A stretch of DNA of 59,758 nt from an uncultured Lachnospiraceae bacterium (GTDB lineage Bacteria > Bacillota > Clostridia > Lachnospirales > Lachnospiraceae): assembly GCA_948470905.1 (NCBI GenBank), contig CAOKQK010000009.1:1-59758 (forward strand). Reading direction: 5' to 3'. Made by a program: the position numbers and the translations under genes. The notes under the pieces are model-generated. The model did no database searches and was not told the origin of the DNA. It saw only the letters and a program-made list of their open reading frames with translations. Of the stretch, positions 43,726 to 53,489 are shown piece after piece; the stretch's first letter is position 1; each line of letters opens with the position of its first letter.

Positions 43726-46365
43726 TCACCTGCCTTCCACAACCAGCCATGAAAGCGCCTCTACGGTCCCGCCGGGAACCTTGCTGCTCTCATTGCCATA
43801 GTTGACATAAATCTTTGTGCCGTCCTCATAGGTGACACAGTTCACATCTTCCGTGAGATGCTCATGTCCCACGATCCTCGCATTCTGCAGATGTCCTATC
43901 TTGGAATTGAGGTTCTTGTAATCCTCCAGGATCTTCTCTATCTGCGTTGTGTAATTGACGGAGAAGAGATCCTCATAGTTTGTGTCTATCAGATTCAGCT
44001 GATTGTCATAGATCAGCAGATAGTTCAGTCCCGCGCCGCTCTCTATCGCCTCCAGCACCGCCTTGTCCGCGTTGGCAGACTGGTTAATGCTGCTGCAGGT
44101 GAAGGGGATATAGCCCTTTAATACCATGCCCACAAAGGGTATGCTGTAGCTCTCGATCCTCTGATGGCTGGAGCTGGTAGGCACGTTCACCAGGGACTTC
44201 GCATAGGGCAGCACATAGTCATTGCCCACATCAAGCTTCAGCTCGTAGCCCGCTTCCGTATACTGTGCCAGCATCTGTTTGGTAAGGTGCTGCGCTGTCT
44301 GCCTGGTCACGCCCTCCTTGGCGCTGTAGTTGCCGTTTAAGTGGGCGCCCACAGATTCCAGATACAGCTTTTTCGTACCGACCTTGGCAAAATCCTTTAA
44401 GAAGCCTGTGGTCATCTTCTCCCACCGCTGGGGATTCACCAGCCATGCCACAGATGAGAAATTGCCCACCTGGTTGGTATCATCGGAAGTTATCCCCACC
44501 AGCACGGAGCTCTTGGTCAGGTATTTGGACACGTCCTCCGTCCCCCGGATACCGTTGCCCTTCTCAAAGATCTCCAGAGGGTTTACTCCCGCATAGAGGG
44601 TATCCCCCTGGGAGTTAAGGGTGGAATCCAGAGTCTGATAGCCCTTCAGGCCTCCTATGCCCTTCTCTATCTTTACCTTCTTAAGCGCTTTCTGCTCCAT
44701 GCCGCCGTTCACCAGGCCGCTGTAGATCACGTCCACATCGTTTATGCCGTTCTCATGCAGGATATCCATGATGACCTGCGCCTGTTCAAAGGTCGTCACC
44801 GCATAGTCCACATCAATGGGGATCCCGATCTCGTTCACCGTCTTCTTCATGGAACCCAAAAGCTCTACGTCCAGTCCCCAGCTTGTGTCATCTGCCGTCT
44901 GTCTCTCAAGAGCGCCTGTCTGCACCAGATACTGCTGATAATACGCTGCCATGCCGGCATAATCCGCCCCATCCCCGTTCAGGAAATGATATCTCACGGT
45001 GTAGTCCACATTGGCTGTATTCTGATAAAAGTCCAACAGCACTCCCTGAATACCGAAGTTATCTACCACATGATAGATAAAATAGGGATATACGATATTG
45101 TAGGCTATGGAAGCACTGTTCACCTGCGCGGACATGCCGCCCACCGCCGCCCCGTTTTCCACAATCCCAAAGACCGCATGGTCTCCCGACTTGACGCCGA
45201 ACACAGGGAAGGTATTGTTGATGGCAATGCTGGTCCCCTCCAGGAGTACCACCGCCTGATCCTGTCCGTAAAAAGAGACATCCATCTTGTTCATGGCGTT
45301 GGAGACAATATTGTTCTCAATGATGGAACCGCTTCCGTCCGGCACAAAGAGATAACCCTCGTCTGACGGCTTCGCAGCCCCAAAGCATTTCAACAGCTCT
45401 ATCTTAGTGATAAAATAGCCTTCCGTCTCCTCGATGGCATCTACATCCACCGATACCAGCAGGTCTCCGCCGGACAGCCTGTAACGCACCGGGATCCGGA
45501 AGAATGCAGGCTTTGAACCCGCCGCGGTCTCGCCCAGCTTCTCTTTCTCAGCTGCCTTAACCGTCTCATCAATGCCCAGTACTGTGTATACTGCCAGCAT
45601 GTTATTGGTGACTCTCGCGGTAAGATTGTCGTTCACCACATAGATCGTCCCCAGCTCCTCAATGCTGGGATACAGCCTCTTGTACGTCGCCTGATCCTCC
45701 GGGGTCATTTCCTCGTAAGTATACTTGTAATAGTTGTTCACCATATCCCTGTAATTAAAGGTTGATATGGTGCCTTCCTCCAGCAGCTTGTCGAGCTGTT
45801 CCACATAGCCCTCAAAGGTTTCCTTTGTGAACACCTCCACAATGGGAGACTCCTCCATACTGGTTCCTATGCCGTAGCTCACAGTCAGGGTATCACCCTC
45901 CACATTCCAGCTCACCTGATTCTTATCCGGGGAATATGCGTCCGGATAGGATGCCATGGTCATCTTGGTCTGAAGGCTTGTGTAATATTCCACCGCTACC
46001 TGGCTGAGCAGGACTCTCTTTGCCTCTTCGCCAAGACTCTTGATCGCGGCTTCATCCATGTCATAAAAAGCCGGATTGGACAGGTTGAGCTTGCCTGTAG
46101 TCTTCTCGTACACTGCTATGTCATATTGTTTGCCGATATACAGCTCCAGATAATCATTCTGCAGAACCAGCTCAAAGTTTGCCAGCGTCGCCTCTACCTC
46201 ACTGCTCTTTTTTACTTCCTTTGCAGAAACCGGATATACGATCGCCTCCTCGCGGGACTCATAATCCGCACGGACCTCGTTGTTTACCACATCTACGATA
46301 CCACAGCCCGACAGTCCCAAACAAAGCACCAGGGAGAGCATTGCCGCATTCTTTTTCCATTTCAT
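43726..46365 (-). CDS. DUF5696 lipoprotein, probable glycosidase-like fold
   Basis: An 879-residue surface protein. Signal peptide with lipobox LGLSGCG (Cys about 21), an N-terminal beta-rich part (to about 420), then an alternating helix/strand region with the feel of a TIM barrel (IPIDVDYAVTTFEQAQVIMD, GINDVDVIYSGLVNGGM, KLYLESVGAHLNG, YELKLDVGNDYVLPYAKS) and a small beta domain at the end (TYEDGTKIYVNYGNE). This is the layout of many glycoside hydrolases, but catalytic residues cannot be named and DUF5696 has no known function. It lies between the two importer halves, with gaps of 18 and 7 bp. Confidence 0.75.
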   Translation of the reverse strand: MKWKKNAAMLSLVLCLGLSGCGIVDVVNNEVRADYESREEAIVYPVSAKEVKKSSEVEATLANFELVLQNDYLELYIGKQYDIAVYEKTTGKLNLSNPAFYDMDEAAIKSLGEEAKRVLLSQVAVEYYTSLQTKMTMASYPDAYSPDKNQVSWNVEGDTLTVSYGIGTSMEESPIVEVFTKETFEGYVEQLDKLLEEGTISTFNYRDMVNNYYKYTYEEMTPEDQATYKRLYPSIEELGTIYVVNDNLTARVTNNMLAVYTVLGIDETVKAAEKEKLGETAAGSKPAFFRIPVRYRLSGGDLLVSVDVDAIEETEGYFITKIELLKCFGAAKPSDEGYLFVPDGSGSIIENNIVSNAMNKMDVSFYGQDQAVVLLEGTSIAINNTFPVFGVKSGDHAVFGIVENGAAVGGMSAQVNSASIAYNIVYPYFIYHVVDNFGIQGVLLDFYQNTANVDYTVRYHFLNGDGADYAGMAAYYQQYLVQTGALERQTADDTSWGLDVELLGSMKKTVNEIGIPIDVDYAVTTFEQAQVIMDILHENGINDVDVIYSGLVNGGMEQKALKKVKIEKGIGGLKGYQTLDSTLNSQGDTLYAGVNPLEIFEKGNGIRGTEDVSKYLTKSSVLVGITSDDTNQVGNFSSVAWLVNPQRWEKMTTGFLKDFAKVGTKKLYLESVGAHLNGNYSAKEGVTRQTAQHLTKQMLAQYTEAGYELKLDVGNDYVLPYAKSLVNVPTSSSHQRIESYSIPFVGMVLKGYIPFTCSSINQSANADKAVLEAIESGAGLNYLLIYDNQLNLIDTNYEDLFSVNYTTQIEKILEDYKNLNSKIGHLQNARIVGHEHLTEDVNCVTYEDGTKIYVNYGNESSKVPGGTVEALSWLVVEGR

Positions 46366-46383
46366 TTTCTTCTGCCCTCCATT

Positions 46384-47013
46384 TTAATAAGTCATCCGCC
46401 GGATCGCCTCATCCGCAACCGTGGATATAAAGCCCAGCACCTCCTGGAACATGGCGAAAACCATCACGATCAAAAGTGCGATGACCACCATTCCCACTAG
46501 GGTAAACGCAAGCACTACCACCGTCCTGGTCAAAGTGAAGTGATGTGTTGTCAGCATACCCGTCACCAGAAGGAACGCCACCCACACGAAGGACAGACCG
46601 CCCAGCATGGAATAAAAGGTCGCCTCTCTCTGGATAAAGATATTGCTCACCACCACCATGATCATCTGCAGGATAATGTATGGCGTCAGCGAATATGCCG
46701 TAAACATCATAATGTCCTTGAAAGTGCCCTTGCCGTCGCTTAAACAGGTCAGGCACCAGTTTGCCAGACACCAGGCGAAGAACAGGAACAGCGAGGATAC
46801 CACCGTCCTCATAAAGTTGTAATTGATGCTGACTCCTCCGAAAAGGTAGCCCGTCTTCAGATTGCTTATGATCTGTACCAGGATCGTCGCCGCAAGCAGG
46901 ATGAACGCCGTTTTCAGGCTTCCTTCCTTCTCGTACTTGATATCCCAGAAGCCCTTGAACGGATGAACCGTCAGATACAGAGCATACTTTAATTCCTTAA
47001 GCGTCTGCTTCAT
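46384..47013 (-). CDS. Yip1-family membrane protein
   Basis: A 209-residue protein with a cytosolic start (ALYLTVHPFKGFWDIKYEKEGSLKTA) and five helices, the pattern of the bacterial YIP1 domain family. Role unknown; members may organise membrane complexes. ATG 47013 overlaps the stop of the NHL gene by 4 bp, so synthesis of the two should be coupled. Its place between the NHL/TPR protein and the DUF5696 lipoprotein suggests a joint complex (inference). Confidence 0.8.
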   Translation of the reverse strand: MKQTLKELKYALYLTVHPFKGFWDIKYEKEGSLKTAFILLAATILVQIISNLKTGYLFGGVSINYNFMRTVVSSLFLFFAWCLANWCLTCLSDGKGTFKDIMMFTAYSLTPYIILQMIMVVVSNIFIQREATFYSMLGGLSFVWVAFLLVTGMLTTHHFTLTRTVVVLAFTLVGMVVIALLIVMVFAMFQEVLGFISTVADEAIRRMTY

Positions 47014-48533
47014 TCTTCACCATCCCCTCCGTATGTTACCAGCTCGCCTCTGACATAACGCCTCACCCTGACAAAAATTCCCTTTCCTATGAAAAGAGCG
47101 ACCAATATCAGTATTCCGCCGACAATGTAAGGGAATCTCACGGACATGTTATCCTTCCTGATCTTCTCCTTCGCGTCGGAGTATGAAGCCCTGTCGTCCG
47201 CGAACTCATAGTAGTCCATTGCCTCCCTGTAATTCCCATTATTGAACTCCGCATTGCCCAGCCCCACATAAGGATAGGAAAAATTGGAATTCAGTTCTGT
47301 CACCTGTTTCCAGCAGGCGTTTGCCTGGTCATAATCACCTGCCTGGTAATAGCCTTCCGCGTCGATGAGAAGCTGCCCGTAAAGGGTAGGTTCAAAGATC
47401 ATCATACAGGAAAGCCCGCTGTCCAGCACATAGATGTTGTTGCCGATATAGTCGATGGCGATAGGCGTCTGTGTCTCCCCCTTCGCCGTCCCGTTGCCGC
47501 CGAAAGTGTAAAGCATGATGCCGTTGTTATTATAAGTAAATATCCTTCCCAGCGAACTGTCCAGCATGGAATAGATATCGTTGGGGCCAAGCCCTACATC
47601 CACGATCCTGGAGGGACTGGAGGACCACTGCAAATCTCCCACAGGAGGAAAATCCCCGTTTCTTGCCAGAACGTCCGAACCCTTCATGTTCAGCTTCTTG
47701 ATGGGGGTTATTTTGCCGCTGGTGTCGCCGCTGGTGACAACAGCCGCCAGATCGGACGCCGACAGTGCCGAAATAGTTCCCCAGATAAAGTTATTCTCGT
47801 CTATCTTGATATTATTGTACTCCGTGGGCACATAGGTCGTCATCTGCGCCCTCTGGGCATCTGTATAGAATTTGCGCAGGAACTTCGTGAAAGCGTCCAC
47901 AGATACGGACGGCGCTCCCGTGTAGCCGGTGAAAAATCCCTCGCTGCTGAACTGCATAAGGCCGGAGTTGATATTTCTCGCCACTACGTTAATACGTCCC
48001 GCGCTGTCCGCCACCACCCTGGTGGGAAGGAAGCTCTCCAGCGTGGTGCCTACCAGGTTCTCCGGCTTCAATACCTCCAGGGACACATTCCCCTTCCAGT
48101 CGGACACCAGCACCCTTGAATTCTCCGTATCCGCTATATAGACCACATCGCTTGCGGAGATAAAGATTCCCTCCGGCTTCTTCAATTTGGACGTGCTTCC
48201 GTCAGGCATCTTAAACTCCTGAAGGCTGTCAATATAATTCATCTGATGGTCAAAACGATAGATGATCCCCAGCGAGGTATCCAGCAGATAGATGTGTTCA
48301 TCCGTCACGCACATATCCGCCAGCCTGCCTATTGCATTGCCGTTGACGGTGCGCAGATCCACCATCCTGGAGTACTCGTAAGCGTCCGGCGATTCCAGCT
48401 GAAATCCCCACTTGCCGTAAATGTAGGTCGCACTGGAAGACTCCTCGGTATAGTAGGCTTTCGTCTCCAGACCGCTCCCTATGAGAAGCGCTGCCGCAAG
48501 GCCTATCGCCAAGCCTCTTTGTTTTCCTTTCAT
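47010..48533 (-). CDS. Membrane-anchored NHL-type beta-propeller with TPR repeats
   Basis: A 507-residue exported protein. Signal peptide (about 1-27), six or so NHL-like blades (LKKPEGIFISASDVVYIADTENSRV; GRLADMCVTDEHIYLLDTSLG; IAIDYIGNNIYVLDSG), two TPR units (AEGYYQAGDYDQANACWKQV, GNAEFNNGNYREAMDYYEFA), one C-terminal helix and a short basic cytosolic tail. The propeller and TPR should lie outside, held by the C-terminal helix. Likely a scaffold or polymer-contact subunit of the paired importer cluster. Start at ATG 48533 with AAAGGAGTGAGG. Confidence 0.8.
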   Translation of the reverse strand: MKGKQRGLAIGLAAALLIGSGLETKAYYTEESSSATYIYGKWGFQLESPDAYEYSRMVDLRTVNGNAIGRLADMCVTDEHIYLLDTSLGIIYRFDHQMNYIDSLQEFKMPDGSTSKLKKPEGIFISASDVVYIADTENSRVLVSDWKGNVSLEVLKPENLVGTTLESFLPTRVVADSAGRINVVARNINSGLMQFSSEGFFTGYTGAPSVSVDAFTKFLRKFYTDAQRAQMTTYVPTEYNNIKIDENNFIWGTISALSASDLAAVVTSGDTSGKITPIKKLNMKGSDVLARNGDFPPVGDLQWSSSPSRIVDVGLGPNDIYSMLDSSLGRIFTYNNNGIMLYTFGGNGTAKGETQTPIAIDYIGNNIYVLDSGLSCMMIFEPTLYGQLLIDAEGYYQAGDYDQANACWKQVTELNSNFSYPYVGLGNAEFNNGNYREAMDYYEFADDRASYSDAKEKIRKDNMSVRFPYIVGGILILVALFIGKGIFVRVRRYVRGELVTYGGDGEE

Positions 48534-48537
48534 ATCC

Positions 48538-49425
48538 TCACTCCTTTATACCGGATGTAGACATCGTCTCAATGACGTTTGACTGCGAAATAATAAACAC
48601 AATGAGCGGAGGCAGCATCATCAATATCTGGATTGCCGCTCCCACACCCTGACGTGCGATACCGCTGGTGGAAATCTGGCTCAGCGCATAAGACAAGGTC
48701 TTCTTTTCCTCGGAGTAGATATAGGGGGTAGCTCCCGTCATCCACAGACGCTGCGTCTCCAGGATCAGCAGGGTTGCAGTCGCAGGCTTCACCAACGGCA
48801 TGACGATGGTCCTGAATTTCCTCCACTCGGAAGCCCCGTCCAGATCAGCGCTCTCCAGCAGGGACATGGGCACCATCTGATCCATGAACTGCTTCATCAG
48901 GTACAGACCCAGCGTGGTGGAGAATGCCGGAAGGATCACCGCCGCATAGCTGTCGATCAGGTGCAGGCTGTTAATGATCAGGTAGTTGGGGATTGCAAGC
49001 ACTGCTCCGCTGAACATCAGGGAAGTACGGATGATCACAAAGATCGTCTTGGATCCCGGGAACTTATACTTGGACAGCGGATACGCAGCCATGCTTGCCA
49101 GCGTGATATGTCCAAAGGTACCGACTACAGTGATAAACAGCGTATTAAATATGTAACGGATCATGGGCACCCACGTATCCGACATCAGTGAAAACAGATC
49201 CCGATAGTGCTTCAGGGTAGGATTCACCGGCAGGATGTTCGGCGGGAATTTCCACAGCTCACTGTTTGGTTTCAGTGACATGGACACCGCGTAGATCAAA
49301 GGCAGCATCATCAGCAGGGTAAAGGTGGTTAGAAATACCACCATTGCGATATCGCCGCCGCGGGAACGTGACAGTCTCCCAAGCTTTTTGTATTTTTTCG
49401 TTTTTTCTGCACTCAACTTATTCAC
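48538..49425 (-). CDS. Carbohydrate ABC transporter permease, MalG type (pair B)
   Basis: A 295-residue permease with six helices, the docking loop LLESADLDGASEWRKFRTIVMPLVKPA and a C-terminus ending SQSNVIETMSTSGIKE. The GTG start at 49425 overlaps the stop of the MalF-type gene by 8 bp. It differs clearly from the pair A permease, so the two importers are not a recent duplication. Confidence 0.9.
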   Translation of the reverse strand: MNKLSAEKTKKYKKLGRLSRSRGGDIAMVVFLTTFTLLMMLPLIYAVSMSLKPNSELWKFPPNILPVNPTLKHYRDLFSLMSDTWVPMIRYIFNTLFITVVGTFGHITLASMAAYPLSKYKFPGSKTIFVIIRTSLMFSGAVLAIPNYLIINSLHLIDSYAAVILPAFSTTLGLYLMKQFMDQMVPMSLLESADLDGASEWRKFRTIVMPLVKPATATLLILETQRLWMTGATPYIYSEEKKTLSYALSQISTSGIARQGVGAAIQILMMLPPLIVFIISQSNVIETMSTSGIKE

Positions 49426-50395
49426 CTACCTTGTTAATACACTTCTGGATGAACTGGTTCAGGAAAATCATAAGCAGGAACAACATCGTGGCAATTGCCG
49501 ACGAATACCCCATCTCATACCGCGCCGTACCGTAATCCTCCAGATGCTGCATGATCGTGTGGGCGCTGTAGTTGACCGAAGGATTGCCCGCCAGTCCGCT
49601 GATGATGCTGCCTATGTTGAACGCGCCGGTAATGCTCATGACCGCGCCGAACAGAAGCTGGGGCTTCATAAGCGGCAGTGTGACATACCAGAGCTCCTGC
49701 CAGCGGTTCTTGATGCCGTCCATGGCGGCGGCTTCATAATACTCCCTTCCGATACCCTGAAGGCCTCCGATGAAGGAGAGGAAGGACGTTCCAAGGCTGC
49801 CCCACAATACCACCAGGATAATGATGGGCACCACCCAGTTCTCGTTCTCAAGATATTTGATTCTCTCGTCGATGATCCCCCATTCCAGCAGCCAGGCGTT
49901 CAGAAAGCCCTGGGCATCGCTGCTGAAGAAGATCTTGAAGATCGTGGTCATGCCCCCTGCCAGCGACGGTGCATACAGAAGCACCGTAAGCACCACTCTG
50001 GCCGCATGGGGAAGCTCGTTGATGAACCATGCCATGACAAGGGAGATGATATACCCCCCCGGCCCCGTGATCATGGCGAACATGATCGTATTGCCCAGAG
50101 CCTTCACGAACAGGTCATCCTGCATGAACATCCGGTAATAATTGTTAAAGCCCACAAAATTCGGCTTCTCCAGCATGTTGAAATCCGTAAAGCTGAAAAA
50201 GATGGAGATCAGCACCGGGCACACCGTAAAGATAAAGAAAAGTATACAGTATGGCGCGATGAACAAATATTTGCTTCTGTTTTTTTTCACTTCCCGCCAG
50301 GTGTTCTGAGCATCCCTCCGGAATCTGTCCTTAAATGCCAGATTATCATAAACCACCTTGCCTGACGGCCTGCCGCCCTTTGTCTTAGCTGCCAT
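49418..50395 (-). CDS. Carbohydrate ABC transporter permease, MalF type (pair B)
   Basis: A 325-residue permease. Helices are spaced as in LacF/MalF, with the docking loop YYEAAAMDGIKNRWQELWYVTLPLMKP. Start at ATG 50395 (MAAKTKGGRPSG); its ribosome binding site GGAGGAG forms the last codons of the upstream binding-protein gene (GAG GAG TGA), so the genes are coupled. The longer frame to 50467 lies inside that neighbour and is rejected. Confidence 0.9.
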   Translation of the reverse strand: MAAKTKGGRPSGKVVYDNLAFKDRFRRDAQNTWREVKKNRSKYLFIAPYCILFFIFTVCPVLISIFFSFTDFNMLEKPNFVGFNNYYRMFMQDDLFVKALGNTIMFAMITGPGGYIISLVMAWFINELPHAARVVLTVLLYAPSLAGGMTTIFKIFFSSDAQGFLNAWLLEWGIIDERIKYLENENWVVPIIILVVLWGSLGTSFLSFIGGLQGIGREYYEAAAMDGIKNRWQELWYVTLPLMKPQLLFGAVMSITGAFNIGSIISGLAGNPSVNYSAHTIMQHLEDYGTARYEMGYSSAIATMLFLLMIFLNQFIQKCINKVGE

Positions 50396-50399
50396 ATGA

Positions 50400-53342
50400 T
50401 CACTCCTCCAATTCCAAGCCAAACTCAGTACGCTTAATCCGGATCTCCTCGTTGACGTCGGCCGCATTGTTCATCAGAGCCGTCCGCGGGTTCACATTCT
50501 TATTGATCACATCAAGCTTGGCAAAATTTAAATAACGTGCAGTATAATATCCGCCTGCCACCTGCGGCATGCCCCGAAGATTGCCGATCTGCTCCTCTAT
50601 GGTCTTTCTGTCGTTGCCCGCCCAGGCGAACTTAAGCAGCGCCTCCGTGTTTGCCGTGTTGTAACGCGCCGCCGCACCCATGACCGCCTCCAGCTGTTCG
50701 CCGAACTCATACTGGGTATCAGCCTCCGTCCACCACTTCACAAATTTCCATGCCGCCTCCGGATTCTTACACTCATTCAGCATCAGGCACCCCTGGACGA
50801 TGATGGGAGCCACATTGTTGATGGAACCGTCCGCCTGCTCGATACCGGGCAGGGTGGTCATAGCCCACTTGCCCTTGATCTCGGGAGCCGAGATGGACAG
50901 CGTGTTAAAGGTAGTATATTCCGTGATGCCGATGGGCATCTCGCCGGTACGGAAGCGTGTGGCAAAATCATAATCCGTAGCCAGACCATAAAGCATATAG
51001 AAGTCCGTCCAATACTCGAAAGCATCCAGCGCCGTCTTGCTGTCCAACAGCGTGCGGGTAAATTTGGGCGAATAGAAGTCTCCGTTCATCTGATACAGGA
51101 ACATGGAGAAGCTCTGCATGCCGGCGGATTCGTCATTGCTGATCTTGCTCGGCAGGGCAAAGTCCATATTCTCCGCCTGCAGGGTCGCAAGGATTTCCGT
51201 GATACCCTTCCAGGTCTTCAAACTGGATACGTCGATCCCCAGATCCGCCATGATGTCCGTTCTGTAGAACAGCATCGGGAAGGACATGGTTTCCGGCATG
51301 GCATAGACACCGCCTTCATACTTAAAGGGATCTATGGCACTTTCCGGGAATCTCTTGATCACTTCCTCAAAATCATCAAACTGCGTCAGATCATAGGCCG
51401 CGCCACGGAGAGCGAAATCCACAGGCTCCGTCTGTGCCACCTGCAGCGCCAGGTCCGGCCCTCTCCCTGCAAAGACCGCCGTCTTCAGAGTGGATGCCGG
51501 CACAAGCTGCAGGTTGACATTGATGCCGTACTCCTTGGTAAAGCCGTCCACGATCATCTGGTTCAGCGCCATAGCCTGGTCACGGCCGCCCGTCAGGCCC
51601 GATCCGATCCATACAGTGATGCTCTCTCCTTCGCCCTCAGCGCTGGACAAAACCGTGTAATCGCCGGTAAAAGAAGTTATAAAGCCCATCACCTGGGCCG
51701 CCACTTTATTAAAGAAATTGTCGTTGCCGGATTTTACCTTCGTTCCGGCTTCCGCCACATACAGATAGTCCAGCATGAGAGGCTGCTCTCTCACAGAGCT
51801 GATCCACTGTCCGAAGTTGCCCACCAGATCCCTGTAACGCTTATAGAAACTGGCGATCTGATTAGGCTGGGAATACATTTTATGTACGATGGAAATCAGC
51901 TGCTCCAGCTGGGCGCTTAAGGATCCTCTCTCGCCTGTGGACTCGATCATGGCGTCGCAGATAGCCTGCAGCCTTGCTTCGTCCTCCTCAAGCTCCTTCA
52001 AGGTATCCGGCAGGTACAGCGCGATCTGGTAATCCCTGTCCACGTCGGGCGTGGTGCTCAGGATAGCCAGCAGCTCCAGGTTCACCGCCGACAGGCTCTC
52101 CAAGATGGAATCCGCCTCCGTCAGGATCGGGACCACATCCCCAAGGGTATTCTTCAGAGTCACGGTATGAGTTCCCGCCTCCAGATAGAACAGCCAGGGC
52201 TCGCTCTCATCACTCTCGCCGAAGGAGAATGTCTGCCAGTCATCTCCGAAGTAAAAATGTACGTTCTCCGCCTCTTTAAAAGGAAGCTTTCCGTCTATGT
52301 ACAGGGAGCGGTTGAAGTAGAGCCCCTGCAGGAAATTCTGCATCGCCCTGACACCCAGATTATAATAGCCGCTCTGGGGAACCTCAAATTCCCATGTGAT
52401 CCATTGGTTGGAATACTGCCAGGATGTACCGCCGATCGTGTTCAGCAGCTTCTGTGTATAGCTGTAAGGCGAATTCTTGGTAGAGGTGGTATCCGCCTTT
52501 GCATACAGGGTAGGATCGCTCTTTTCCAGCGTGTTCTCCGCCTCGATGATGCGGATGCCGTTCTCCAGCGCGCCCTTCACTTCCTGTGCCCCCTGGACCC
52601 TGGTTGCGGCAAGGGTATCCGCGTAGGATGCGGGCGCCACATTCTCGCTCACCAGAGCCAGGGAGGCGATCGCCATGGGCTCCTTGACAGACTCCAGCGT
52701 CAGCGTATGCTTCCCTTCCGACAGATAAAAGTAGAGCGCCGGCGTATAATATCCCATGGAATCGGTCACATAAGCGGAACGCCATCCGTTCTTCTCCACC
52801 TGATTGGGACGGTTCAGCAGCCCGCTGGGGTTTAACACCTGATCCACATAGACCCTGGTGAACTCCACGCCCTCCGCCTCGTCATAAGGCAGGCTGCCGT
52901 CAATATACAGATTTCTCTCAATCTCACTGCCGTAACCCTCCACTGTATAATAATCCAGTGCGATGGCATACAGCCCCGCTTTCGGCACTGTCACGTTCCA
53001 TGTAACAGTGTCCTCGTCGGTGGTCAGAAGTGCGCTGCGCCCCTCGTAAGTCTCCATTGCGGTCTTTCCCAAGCTGCCTGCGGCCTGATCCTTCAGCAGA
53101 TCAACCTCAATAACGGATCCATTGTAATCCGCCTCTCCATACTGGCCGATATAGCTCACATACTTGTTGCCGTTGTAGCTTTTGTCCGCCTGAAAGACGA
53201 TATTGCCCGCTCTCGCGCCCTCTTCCCCCCCTGTCAAAAGGGAGAACAACAGCACAACAACGGCAATACATACCACCACAACTGCCGCCTTCTGCCACTT
53301 TTTCATGCTTTTCCACTTTTCAGATAAACCTAATTTTCCCAT
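50400..53342 (-). CDS. Large membrane-anchored solute-binding protein with two carbohydrate-binding-like modules
   Basis: A 980-residue fusion. After a short basic start comes one transmembrane helix (about 18-38) instead of a lipobox. Two beta-sandwich modules follow (about 45-260 and 260-430), each with the marks of CBM6/35-like domains (TWNVTVPKAGLYAIALDYYTVEG; ITWEFEVPQSGYYNLGVRAM; RNLYIDGSLPYDEA and RSLYIDGKLPFKEA; a Gly-x-HTLTL end). Next is a helical stalk (about 440-560) and a family 1 solute-binding domain (about 585-980). ATG 53342 has AGGAGA nine bases upstream; GTG 53369 lacks a site. It feeds the permeases at 48538-50395. Confidence 0.85.
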   Translation of the reverse strand: MGKLGLSEKWKSMKKWQKAAVVVVCIAVVVLLFSLLTGGEEGARAGNIVFQADKSYNGNKYVSYIGQYGEADYNGSVIEVDLLKDQAAGSLGKTAMETYEGRSALLTTDEDTVTWNVTVPKAGLYAIALDYYTVEGYGSEIERNLYIDGSLPYDEAEGVEFTRVYVDQVLNPSGLLNRPNQVEKNGWRSAYVTDSMGYYTPALYFYLSEGKHTLTLESVKEPMAIASLALVSENVAPASYADTLAATRVQGAQEVKGALENGIRIIEAENTLEKSDPTLYAKADTTSTKNSPYSYTQKLLNTIGGTSWQYSNQWITWEFEVPQSGYYNLGVRAMQNFLQGLYFNRSLYIDGKLPFKEAENVHFYFGDDWQTFSFGESDESEPWLFYLEAGTHTVTLKNTLGDVVPILTEADSILESLSAVNLELLAILSTTPDVDRDYQIALYLPDTLKELEEDEARLQAICDAMIESTGERGSLSAQLEQLISIVHKMYSQPNQIASFYKRYRDLVGNFGQWISSVREQPLMLDYLYVAEAGTKVKSGNDNFFNKVAAQVMGFITSFTGDYTVLSSAEGEGESITVWIGSGLTGGRDQAMALNQMIVDGFTKEYGINVNLQLVPASTLKTAVFAGRGPDLALQVAQTEPVDFALRGAAYDLTQFDDFEEVIKRFPESAIDPFKYEGGVYAMPETMSFPMLFYRTDIMADLGIDVSSLKTWKGITEILATLQAENMDFALPSKISNDESAGMQSFSMFLYQMNGDFYSPKFTRTLLDSKTALDAFEYWTDFYMLYGLATDYDFATRFRTGEMPIGITEYTTFNTLSISAPEIKGKWAMTTLPGIEQADGSINNVAPIIVQGCLMLNECKNPEAAWKFVKWWTEADTQYEFGEQLEAVMGAAARYNTANTEALLKFAWAGNDRKTIEEQIGNLRGMPQVAGGYYTARYLNFAKLDVINKNVNPRTALMNNAADVNEEIRIKRTEFGLELEE

Positions 53343-53459
53343 TGAGCACTTTCTCCTGAATCTCTTCACTTCTAGGTAAACGTTTTATGCAAAATGATAT
53401 GAAAGTTATAAAACTTTAATATAAATTTTATCATTTTCACCAACTTGTGCAATGGTGCA

Positions 53460-53489
53460 TATTGCTCATGACATTGCAGATATTGCTTT
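53460..53489. promoter_or_regulatory. Predicted AraC-type operator upstream of the paired importer operon
   Basis: Plus strand: TTGCT, five bases, CATTGCA, one base, ATATTGCTTT. The same 28-bp arrangement occurs at 59411-59438 before the AraC gene; 22 of 22 fixed positions agree. It lies 120 bp before the binding-protein gene. Between them are TTGCAC and TAAAAT/TATATT words that may be the promoter, and AAACGTTTAC (53382-53391), a LacI/CcpA-like half palindrome. Confidence 0.65.
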
